A DNA stretch of 29,000 nt from Glandiceps talaboti. Lineage: Eukaryota; Hemichordata; Enteropneusta; Spengelidae. The notes beneath the pieces are model-generated. The model worked only from the letters and a program-made list of their open reading frames with translations. It was not told where the DNA came from and made no database searches. Shown here one piece after another: positions 20,100-29,000 of this stretch. The first letter of the stretch is position 1. Every line of letters begins with the position of its first letter. The stretch is taken from the NCBI RefSeq assembly GCF_964340395.1, contig NC_135568.1:6646579-6675578 (forward strand), read 5' to 3'. A program made the translations under genes and the position numbers.

Positions 20100-21399
20100 C
20101 TTTTTCCCTAATCCCACGCCACCCTATCCCCAAACCCACATCTCTTATCATCTCCCTTCCCTGCTATCCTCTAGCCCACCATCTCCTATTCTGATCCTCC
20201 CTTCCTATCCCAACACATCAACTCCTATCACCTTTCCCCATCCCTAACCATCTTCTCACCTCCCCTTCCCTATCCCCAACCTCTCTAACAGTCAAAACTA
20301 CTATTACCAAATACTTACTTTCCATGTCACCAAAACCCAATATCCCCTCACAGCATCCTCTCCCTGCCCTAACACTTCAACTTTTATCATCTTGCCTCCC
20401 TATCCCAAACACATCAACTTCTATCCCATCCCTTCCATATCCCAAACACATCAACTTCTATCACCTCTCCCTTCCCTATCCCAAACACATCAACTTCTAT
20501 CACCTCTCTCTTCCCTATCCCAAACACATCAACTTCTATCACCTCCCCAACCTATCCCCAACCCACCCTTCCATATCATCTCAATTAAATCTCCTATCCC
20601 AACTCACCAACTCATTATTCCCATCATCCAAATGCATCACCTGCTAAGGCTAGCACAACCCGTTCCCCTTTTTATCCCCAACACATTATCTCCAAACTCC
20701 CCATGTTTACTTTTGCATCAGGTACTTCTTACACCCCCAACCCAAAAATGAAGTTCCCCCTCCCCACACCATTCCCTATCAGCCAGTCTCCCTACCATTC
20801 CCTATCAGCCAGTTACCCCCCCCCCATCATTTCCTTATTACCCCCACCATCCCTTATCAGCCACAGCCTTCCCCACCATTCCCTATCAGCCACAGACACC
20901 CCCTCCAATTACCCCCACCCTGTCATTTCCATCATTTTGCACAAAGAACTATTAAATATCTCCACTATTATTACTACTATGTCTACATTTGTGTACATAT
21001 GATATATTCTAGAATCGCCAGGGTTCTAAAAATTTAGCATATTAGACACTGTGATAATAATAGGTCTTCATAAACCAAGTTTGTGATTTTGTTTATATTA
21101 AATAAACAAAATAATTAATGTTACCTGCCACCTTCCTTTCTTTTATGCACACACACATACACACACATACATACATACACACACACACCTATACCTACAC
21201 ACACATATACCTACACACACATATACACTGCACTCACTACCCACACTCTACTCCCCAATGATACAAACACATCCATTCCCCACACACTAATACCTACAAA
21301 AAATATACACCTATAAACAAATACATACACAACCATACACACATACTTAGCCACTACCATCATCTTCTCACCCAATCCTTACAAACACACACACATATA

Positions 21400-21549
21400 C
21401 ATACATACATACATACATACATACATACATACACACACACACATACATACATACATACATACATACATACATACATACATACATACATACATACATACAT
21501 ACATACATACATACATACATACATACATACATACATACATACATACATG
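21400..21549. repeat. (CATA)n microsatellite
   Basis: Long ACAT tetramer run with one CA interruption near 21431-21443. It is followed by GACA-type repeats to about 21600. Confidence 0.98.
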
Positions 21550-21599
21550 TATGGCAGACAGACAGATATAGAGACAGAGAGACAGAAGACAGAGACAGG

Positions 21600-21736
<137 letters not shown>

Positions 21737-21739
21737 CAA

Positions 21740-22160
21740 AATGCTGTGCCCTATTTACAAGTTACTGTGAAAGAGTTGAAAATGAAGCATGACAGAACTA
21801 CTGTTACTAGTAGAAAGCAGGACTCTGAAAGGCCAGCAGCAATTATGAACCATCTTTAAATTCAATCATGGATGGTAATCATAGTAAAGTCTAGCCGTAG
21901 GCATGTAAGCTTCTTGTACACAAACCTTCACCTCAACTCTTTCACATTGCCATTTACCAGTAATACCTCACATGTACATTTCTTATACACACATCCCGAT
22001 AGATTTCAAACACATTTCATGTCTTTAGAATTATCTTTTACTCATATTCTCTGCATTCTCCATTTTTGTCAGACACACACATTTTTCAGAACGCAAGTAT
22101 AGTGATATCTTTCCATTTCCTTAGCCATTTTTCTTTCTTATTTAAAAAAAAAATTATTTC
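21740..22160. other. Non-coding, nothing recognised
   Basis: No exon or repeat seen; a 76-codon plus frame at 21872 has no domain. Confidence 0.5.
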
Positions 22161-22163
22161 ATT

Positions 22164-22206
<43 letters not shown>

Positions 22207-22210
22207 TTTT
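22161..22210. repeat. (TTTA)n microsatellite
   Basis: About eleven TTTA units with an A run just before and T-rich sequence after. Confidence 0.97.
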
Positions 22211-22365
22211 ATTTTTATTTTTGATAATTTTCATGTTTGGATCTCAAAAACCTAGCTACAGTGATTTCAGTTTGAGTGAAAAATATGTTTGATTTTATGT
22301 AGCTTTTGGTGAAACGATAAAGTAACACTTAGGTTTCTAAATCATGGTTAAAGTGAGTGAGTGTT

Positions 22366-22745
22366 GACTTACGGTCCCTTTATACTGTAAGTTAGAGTGG
22401 CACGAGCTAACTTTTTTTAGCTTTTCACTCAAGTGAAAATACTTAAAAATATATTAATAAAACAACATTTCAGTAAAATGCTAATGTTGTTGTTACTTAT
22501 CATCTATAACGTTGCGATTGTCTTCTGGAATTGTTAGAATAGTTGATTCCATAGTGCGGATTTCCTAAACAATTTTTGATACATATGACAAATTACGTCA
22601 TTGGATCATTTATGGGTTATATCTTAATACCAGGTTTGAGTTCAGTCAATTGCAAGTGATGGTTAAGTATGCTTCAGTAAGTAGAATACTGTGAGTAACT
22701 TTTAAATATGCAGCAAAAACTACGCTGACAATCGTATAAACTCAC
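22366..22745. mobile_element. H3 MITE-like element, copy B
   Basis: Shares ACCAGGTTTGAGTTCAGTC (near 22630) and GTAGAATACTGTGAGTA (near 22680) with 5157-5505, in the same order and orientation. Terminal repeats are more eroded than in copy A, so the ends are approximate. Confidence 0.65.
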
Positions 22746-22787
22746 AAATATGTATGATGTAGGAAAGAAACCTCATATGAATTAAAA

Positions 22788-22811
22788 TGGGGGTGGGGTA
22801 TGGGGGGGGGT
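22788..22811 (+). other. G-run, potential quadruplex
   Basis: Runs of five, four and nine G separated by T and TAT. Nine consecutive G can supply two G-tracts, so a four-tract quadruplex is possible on the plus strand. Confidence 0.5.
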
Positions 22812-23064
22812 GTGATTAAATTATATTATTCTGTAATACACATGAGGGAGGGTGAATGTTAGTTAGACAGATTTTAATTTTAAGGTAAGACTTGGGGCAA
22901 TCTACAGTCGACTGTAAGCATTTGGCAAAGAATAGAAATGATGGAAGGAACCTAACTTTTATCTCCTTAATTATGAATTTTAATGAAAACAAAACAGAGA
23001 AAACCCCAGACATAGTGACACATGTTTATGTGTCCTTGTTGACAACAATATAGACTACCTGGTA

Positions 23065-23560
23065 CTTATTCTTATTTCATTGAATACCAACTTTTTCTAC
23101 TTCTGGTGCACATAAACATTTTCTACATTCCATTTCTTACCATGAATACAAACTTTTCCTACTTTTCATTCTTTTCCATGAATATCAACTTTTTCCTACT
23201 TTCCATTCCATTCCATGGACATCAACTTTTTCCTACTTTCCATTCCATTCCATGGACATCAACTTTTCCTACTTTCCATTTCATTCCATGAATACAAACT
23301 TTTCCTACTTTCATTCCATTCCATGGATATCAACTTTTCCTACATTCCATTCCCATCTACTCTACGAATATTAACTTTTCTACTTTCCACTAAGTTCCAT
23401 GAATATCAACTTTTCCTACTTTTCATTCCATTCCATGAATATCGACTTTCCTACATTCCATTCCCTTCTAAGTTCTATTCCACGAATAACAACTTTTCCT
23501 ATTTTACATTCCATTCCATAAATGTTTAACTTCTTCTCTTTCTGGTTCATTGCTACAAAT
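23065..23560. repeat. ~36-bp minisatellite, about eleven copies
   Basis: Units share CATGAATATCAACTTTTCCT followed by ACTTTCCATTCCATTC. CATG starts lie at 23141, 23177, 23215, 23251, 23287, 23322, 23398 and 23434; other units have a changed start. CATTC pentamers dominate. Frames at 23106 and 23215 are repeat translation. Confidence 0.96.
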
Positions 23561-24839
23561 TCAACTTCTTGCATTTCTAGCTCACCCGAAATAACATCAA
23601 AACTTCATTTCTGTAAATTTTTAATCCGGTTTATAAATTTTCATTATGGGGAACAGAAAGGTATGCAGTGGAATGTTTATGAATGTTTTTTAACCCTGGA
23701 GGCACTACGTTCCATCTCTGTTTATCCTACGATGTTGTTTTGTTGATATATTCCCCTCAAGCAATGTTTAGCATCTAAGGCTAGTAAATGAACAAAGTGT
23801 ATTGCTAGGATAAGAAAACTGTGCTATGTTGTTTCCTGTGCTTCATTTAGTAACCATAATAGCCCTCTAAAAGCTGGTGTGCAGTCTCACAATAAAAAAT
23901 GCCTCAAATGGCCCTCGAGCGGCAGCGTTTGTGCAAAAACAAGAAAAGGTGTTTTGTGGACGATATGAGTGACATGATCATCAGCATGGTTGCCTATAAA
24001 TGGTTTACAGGGGGAGTCTATTGACTCGTGTGTTATTCAGCCTGGGGCAAAATTTCACCAAAGGCACTACCGACAAACACGACTGGAATATCTAACGAGA
24101 GAAAAACACAGGGAAACCACCACGGAATAGAAATCACGATGTCATTTTATGTGAGAACACAATTGCAGTGATTTGAAATTTTGATCTTCTCACTGACCCT
24201 CTTTTCCCCCTAGAGTCTTATTTTTTTTGGAATGGCCCTGTATAACGCTATGAAGGTCAGAGTACTACGTCAGTAAATAAAGGGTGGGGACATTCACTTT
24301 TCTCTTGTCACATACAATATCTGTAAAAGAGCATTCCCATGGCTGATAAACGTGCCCTTGCCAACTATGATAAAGTTCATTAAAACTTCATTTCAGGAGT
24401 ATAATTTCTTTCAACTAACTGTCTATGCCGTGCTGGCTGTGAATATACACTACACCAGTAGTACTACTACTAGTAACCCATACATGCACAGTATGCATTG
24501 AAGACCTCAATATGTGTAACCTTTGCCATATTTGTTTGTATTTCTGTTTTTTTGCCATATGACTTTACCAACTATTGTTGGTCTATGCACCCATTTTTGT
24601 TGTATTCTGGGATGCGATTTCTGAAGTTTGTTAAATTTATGTTTTCAAATCCACAGTAGATTAGACCTTTTTTCACTTTTCACTTGATACTTTTTGAATG
24701 TTTTTTTAAGTGTAGTAAGTAGGGCAAATCTACCCATGTTTCCTAATTATCATAACAGGGTGCTCCACCAAAATTATACAACATAAGTAGTCTATTTAAC
24801 AAATTTTACCTATCCCCCCCCCTCCCCGCCATTACCAGG
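23561..24839. other. Mostly non-coding
   Basis: No recognised gene. The patch at about 23890-24130 is less AT-rich and holds a 41-codon open frame (listed separately). The tract CCCCCCCCCTCCCCGCC at about 24814-24830 is a minus-strand quadruplex candidate. Confidence 0.4.
23899..24024 (+). CDS. Possible small open frame, 41 codons, unrecognised
   Basis: ATG at 23899 opens a frame that ends at TGA in 24022-24024, with a stop just upstream. The product begins MPQMALERQRLCKNKKRC and ends in a hydrophobic MIISMVAYKWF stretch. Codon use is more balanced than in the neighbouring DNA, but the opposite strand is also open here. I recognise no family. It could be an exon fragment, a micropeptide or chance. 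Confidence 0.15.
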   Translation: MPQMALERQRLCKNKKRCFVDDMSDMIISMVAYKWFTGGVY

Positions 24840-25364
24840 GTTCTCAAATCTCTGTAGAATTCTCTACAGTGACTTACTATCATTCTAGACACAGTATGTG
24901 TTATTACGATATAGTTTTGAAGCACCATTTACATCTTATAATCCTACCACATAATATTTATCATTTTACTTATATTTTTGAAAAAAAATTCTAGTTTTTA
25001 AAAGAGTCAAAATTCTGAATGATAATGGTATCAATACTGCATACAACCATAATATTACAACAGACATCAGTTTGGTTTCAAAATATTTTTCAGTTTTGTT
25101 TAAAATAATTGTCAAAAATTGTCAAAGATTTTTCATTTATTTCTAGGTCTTTACAAAACATTACAAAACCAGTATTGTACACAGCACACAATCTGACCAT
25201 AAACAATTTTGGTTTGAAACTATTTCTCAATTTTTGACAACAAAATTAAAAAATGCAAAGATGTTTCGATTATTTCTCCTAGGTTTAAACAGAATTGTAC
25301 AAAACTAGTACTATACATAGCCAATAATCTTACCACAAATAAATGTGGTTTGAAATTATTACTT
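24840..25364. repeat. Degenerate ~150-bp tandem repeat
   Basis: Three loosely related units contain a TGGTTT(C/G)AAA segment, a TTTTTGA or AAATTGTCAAA segment, ATTTCT(A/C)(C/G)T and then AAAACNAGTA(T/C)T. Divergence is high. Confidence 0.5.
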
Positions 25365-25690
25365 AAACCATTAATTATGCAAATGACTCATTAAAAATAA
25401 AAGCTACATCAACTAGCTCTTCAGAACATGTACCTTTTGGTTTTTTGAAGTATGTACCAAAGTATATTCAATTGGAAGTATGCATTCTTAAGATATAGCC
25501 TAATTACTGAGTCATTAATTATGCAAATGAGTCATTAAAACTACAAGCTATATTATCAAACTTTATATGACAAATGCACTTTGTTATCATCAATGCATGT
25601 ACCAAATTATATTGAATTTGAAGCGTGCATTAGATATAGATATAGCCTAATTACAGAAAATAATTAATTATGCGAATGATTCATTATACT
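25365..25690. repeat. ~146-bp repeat with octamer motif, three copies
   Basis: TTAATTATGCAAATGA starts lie near 25371 and 25515, and a third copy near 25664 has ATGCGAAT. Units share ATGTACCAAA, ATATT(C/G)AATT(G/T) and GATATAGCCTAATTAC. The block leads straight into the ACAG/CA microsatellite that follows. Confidence 0.8.
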
Positions 25691-25764
25691 CATGGATGTT
25701 TTACCAAAACCACTCAGTTCTAGCCATTACCCTAAAGAACATGCAAACCAAATTTCGTTGGTGA

Positions 25765-26047
<283 letters not shown>

Positions 26048-26292
26048 TTTTCATCTCTAAATTATAACCTTCCCTTATGGAAGGTAAAAATAAGTGAAAC
26101 TGACATGAGACTTGTCTATCGCAATGGGGCACATTTAATGTTACATAAGGATATAAAGTGTACAAATTACAACCTCAGCGGAAATTTAGGAAAACAGCAT
26201 GTTGTTTCTGTGATTAAATTGGTGTTGTCAATTACATTGTAGTCTATGAATAATGAGGTCCCTCCAGATGTGGACATCACAAAACTATAGAA
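26048..26292. other. Non-coding, nothing recognised
   Basis: No exon or repeat seen. Confidence 0.5.
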
Positions 26293-26775
26293 ATGGATAT
26301 TTTGAAATATCTGTACATTACAAAAACCACAGACCTGGATATTTTATTAGAAAACCACAGACCTGGATATTTTGAAACATATGTATATTATAAAAACACA
26401 GACCTGGATATTTTGAAACATATGTATATTATAAAACCACAGACCTGGATGTTTTATTACAAAAACACAGACCTGGATATTTTGAAATATATGTATATTA
26501 TAAAACCACAGACCTGGTTGTTTTATTACAAAAACACAGACCTGGATATTTTGAAATATATGTATATTATAAAACCACAGACCTGGATGTTTTATTACAA
26601 AAACACAGACCTGGATATTTTGAAATATATGTATATTATAAAACCACAGACCTGGATGTTTTATTACAAAAACACAGACCTGGATATTTTGAGATCTGTA
26701 AATAACAAAACGTCAGACCTGGTTATTTTGAAATCCGTCAATTATAAAATCAGACCTGGATATTTTGAGACAGAA
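26293..26775. repeat. Dimeric minisatellite, 28 + 41 = 69 bp
   Basis: CACAGACCTGG starts lie at 26328, 26356, 26397, 26438, 26466, 26507, 26535, 26576, 26604, 26645 and 26673. From 26438 on, spacings alternate strictly 28 and 41. The short half ends GTTTTATTACAAAAA and the long half carries GAAATATATGTATATTATAA. Because 69 is a multiple of three and one frame lacks stops, the array gives a 165-codon open frame that should not be taken as a gene without transcript evidence. Confidence 0.97.
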
Positions 26776-27096
26776 CCCAACACTAAATAATGGATAAAAG
26801 TGGTGCCAAAGAATTTAGATACTTGATCTAATCATCATTGCAAACCATGGCCTCTTTTATGGCACCGTCCAAAACGTGTCGTACCACAGTGTAGAGGAAG
26901 AAATAACATCTCTGGTTTGCGAGAATGGATCGAAGGAATTACCACTGTTTGGTATCATATTTCATATAATATTATTTTAAATACATAATCAACAACTTCT
27001 ATTTAAACTAATTAAAATCTAACAGGTCAAAGTCTAATACAGGACTGAAACACTGAAAGATTAGAAATATTAAGGAAAATTTGAGATTTAAATACT

Positions 27097-27098
<2 letters not shown>
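26776..27098. other. Non-coding, nothing recognised
   Basis: No exon supported. The patch near 26850-26930 is less AT-rich but has stops in all useful frames. Confidence 0.45.

Positions 27099-27142
<44 letters not shown>
27099..27142 (-). repeat. (GATT)n tail of the LINE fragment
   Basis: About eleven TCAA units on the plus strand read as TTGA/GATT on the minus strand. They directly follow TTTATAAAGTCACT in the sense of the LINE fragment at 27143-27390, as expected for the short-repeat 3' tail of CR1/L2-type elements. Confidence 0.9.
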
Positions 27143-27143
<1 letters not shown>

Positions 27144-27390
27144 GTGACTTTATAAAGTGCCAGTTTCTACTACGATGTAGAGTTCAGAGGCGCTGAACAG
27201 TTAGAATGCTCTGGAGAACGGATATGTCTTTAGGTTTTTTTATGGTGTTAGCTGTTGGTTTTTGTCGTATTTCCAATGGCAGTGTACTCCATAGATGGGG
27301 TGCAGCACTTGAGAATGCACGCCTGCCATACAACAACAGTTTGTACTTGGGTTTAATATAGTGCAATAAACATTTGGCAGTTGACTGAAG
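27143..27390 (-). pseudogene. 5'-truncated LINE 3' end (CR1/L2-like), broken
   Basis: A minus-strand frame at about 27184-27366 contains YGRRAFSSAAPHLW, then LPLEIRQ. This is the well-known extreme carboxy-terminal region after the reverse transcriptase of CR1/L2/RTE-like non-LTR retrotransposons. After LEIRQKPTANTIKK the frame appears shifted by one base at an A run near 27235, since the expected K-LK-Y-type ending is visible in another frame. The rest of the reverse transcriptase is absent upstream, so the copy is heavily truncated, as is typical. The 3' UTR GGCACTTTATAAAG leads into the GATT tail. It is a dead fragment. Confidence 0.88.
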
Positions 27391-28058
27391 TGTCTAGTGA
27401 ATAGTTTTCAAGTACAAAATGGACATTTGAACAAGATACAACAGAACAAGAATCAGGTTTAGTTTAGACAGTTAAATCAGTTTTCTTTATATTTTAAGGA
27501 CATTAAAATGGGTCTGGGCATTTTTTTTTAAATGTACATAAATTTTGAGTGGATGTAGGGAAAAAGTGTTAATAGATGCCAAAAGGAACATGTATCAATA
27601 AACCCTATAGACCAAATTGTGTGGACCACACATCAACATTGGTGGCGGTGCACAAACAGCGTACACGAAGCTGAAATTCAAATGAAATTCAGTCAGTTGA
27701 AATATCTGAATTCTCATTAGACAAAGTGTTGACTGCAAGGCCTATTCACACTGTTATGTTTGCCAGTGTACAAAACTCCTCCCACCTAGTTAGTCAAGCA
27801 TATAACAGCCATAGTCTGAAGGCTGTTCTCTTGTTGGCACTGCACACAGGCCAAGCCAGACAATCTATTTCAGAATAAGGGCAGATATTAAATCTCCTTG
27901 AAAAATCCATTTTGATGATTGGCTTCAGGAAGTCTCTGAATTGGGTAAAGTTGGGAGTGTCATTTTGCCTGTGGTGGAGTTGTTTTATCCGGTGGCTTAC
28001 TACCAGTCTGGTATTCTCCTTCACAATTTGCCATGACTTCAGGGGATCCCAAACTCAC
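27391..28058. other. No supported gene; weak minus-strand coding look
   Basis: A 76-codon minus frame at 27794-28024 has no domain I recognise. GTGTGGACCACAC near 27619 is a near-palindrome with Runx-like halves. The remainder is AT-rich. Confidence 0.35.
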
Positions 28059-28241
28059 CACAACATTCTCTCTACATTGTGCATTTTTTTTCAACAAGAT
28101 TCCAAGGGCATAATCTATTTTAAGAGTTGACATAGATTTCATTCTTGCTTTGTAATTCATTACAAGCCTTGAAGTACTTTCATATAAATCGTACACCCGC
28201 AACACAATTTCCCTTTTAATTTGATTTGATGATAATCTCAC
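28059..28241 (-). other. Candidate 61-codon exon or decayed coding fragment
   Basis: Between an acceptor-like GATTTTAG and the donor TTGTG|GTGAGT, 183 nt are open in phase 0 at both ends. The reading includes IKREIVLRVYDLYESTSR and KIDYALGILLKKNAQCREN, which looks like a basic helical protein. The I-V-V-Y pattern recalls helix-turn-helix starts of some transposases, but I cannot assign a family. The acceptor has a poor pyrimidine tract. It could be a real exon, a transposon remnant or chance. Confidence 0.25.
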
Positions 28242-29000
28242 CTAAAATCTCCAATGTTTGATTTCATGTAACGAAATTTGATAGTTTCCCCTTCAAATCA
28301 AACTTAGAGTTTAATCTTACCAAACTCTCTTCATACGCATACGGTTCTTTTCTTTACTACTACACAATGTCTCAAGTACATCTAAGGGGTGGCTTGGCTG
28401 TTCAACATTCCTTCTCTACAACTTTCACTTCTACTTTTACTTAGTTTTTTTTGTTTATTTGTTTTTGCTAAATTTGGAGAACCCTTGTAACCAGATAATG
28501 GGAAACTACGTATATCTGGCATAGTTTCCCATACAATCTATCAAAACTTATTTTGGGGACCCTGGTACGTCAAGTAACTGGGGAGCTTCGGTAGATTTTA
28601 CCTGTATCAGTGCATGTTTGTAACCACCCATTCACAAAAACAGTACCAGTGTACATGTAACCATGGTAACCATCCATTAAGAAACACAGTAATTCTTGTT
28701 CTACTGGTCACCTTGTTTTCATCAAGTCACTCTTTGTAAGTTAACTATCAGGCAGAGTCTATTTGTAAATTTTCCGAACCTTGGTAACAGGGAGAAGAAA
28801 ACTTTACGGGCATATTATGGTCTCCGATACAATAAAATACTGGAAGATAACTTAGTAAAAACTTGGGGAACTCACAGACTTTAATACATATTCATGACGT
28901 AATTCATGTCATTGCCTTGTCTTTGTTATCAAGGAATCCATGTGAATTTACAAAGTAGAGAAAATGTACAGTAAAAACAAAGAAGTTGTTAAAATTTATA
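28242..29000. other. Non-coding with small hairpin and X-box-like site
   Basis: GGGAAACTA at 28500-28508 pairs with TAGTTTCCC at 28522-28530. A related but diverged segment lies at about 28775-28870, suggesting an old duplication. GTAACCATGGTAAC at 28657-28670 fits the RFX X-box consensus. No exon supported; a 62-codon plus frame at 28696 shows no domain. Confidence 0.4.
28657..28670. promoter_or_regulatory. RFX X-box-like motif
   Basis: GTAACCATGGTAAC matches GTNRCC, two-base spacer, RGYAAC in full. RFX factors use X-boxes near ciliary gene promoters, but no promoter is identified here. Confidence 0.3.

Noticed and set aside
20324-21002. Proline- and serine-rich plus frames of 99-119 codons
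   Set aside because: Products of the G-depleted tract and its minisatellite, where stop codons are simply rare in some frames.
24019-24110. Strong pyrimidine tract and AG on the minus strand followed by IPVVFVGSAFGEILPQ
   Set aside because: The frame stops after 19 codons, has no donor in that phase and matches no family.
26293-26790. 165-codon plus frame taken as a repeat protein gene
   Set aside because: The 69-bp unit is a multiple of three so openness is automatic; no conserved start context or domain. Kept only as a finding.

Overview
The window looks like AT-rich nuclear DNA from an intron-rich animal, most likely a marine invertebrate. That lineage is inferred only from GT-AG exons set among dense (ACAG)n, (CA)n and (CATA)n tracts, minisatellites and hairpin MITE-like elements; I cannot name the species. 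No bacterial gene, rRNA or tRNA is visible. Nearly all long open frames are translations of simple repeats and are not genes.

The one gene I can support lies at the left end on the minus strand. Five consecutive coding exons (4535-4668, 4032-4148, 3360-3469, 2583-2723, 1562-1679) have GT-AG boundaries and phases that chain without conflict. Together they give about 205 residues. The first two exons and part of the third form a BACK domain (the partner of BTB/POZ), the third and fourth a linker, and the fifth the start of a TLDc domain. The gene is therefore an internal piece of a BTB-BACK-TLDc type protein. The BTB exons should lie at higher coordinates and the rest of TLDc below position 1; I could identify neither in the window.

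Layout: 1-1530 repeats (hairpin element H1, (ACAG)n, a 32-bp minisatellite); 1562-4668 the five exons, with a striking tandem array at 2688-3215 made of exon 4's own 5' end and acceptor; 4724-5505 two MITE-like elements (H2, H3); 5.5-13.4 kb non-coding DNA with several tandem arrays and one candidate micro-exon or first exon; 13.7-13.9 kb a GC-richer island with a CTCF-like site; 14.4 kb second H2 copy; 15.3-19.1 kb tandem arrays including a 174-bp satellite-like array; 20.1-21.7 kb a tract with almost no G on the plus strand; 22.4 kb second H3 copy; 23.1-26.8 kb more minisatellites, including a 69-bp dimeric array; 27.1-27.4 kb a broken 3' end of a LINE; 28.06-28.24 kb an unrecognised 61-codon candidate exon.

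The points most worth a second look are the exon-derived acceptor array, the paired palindromic H2 elements, the 1.6-kb G-depleted tract and the strict 28+41-bp dimeric repeat. I found no evidence of a new multi-gene system.
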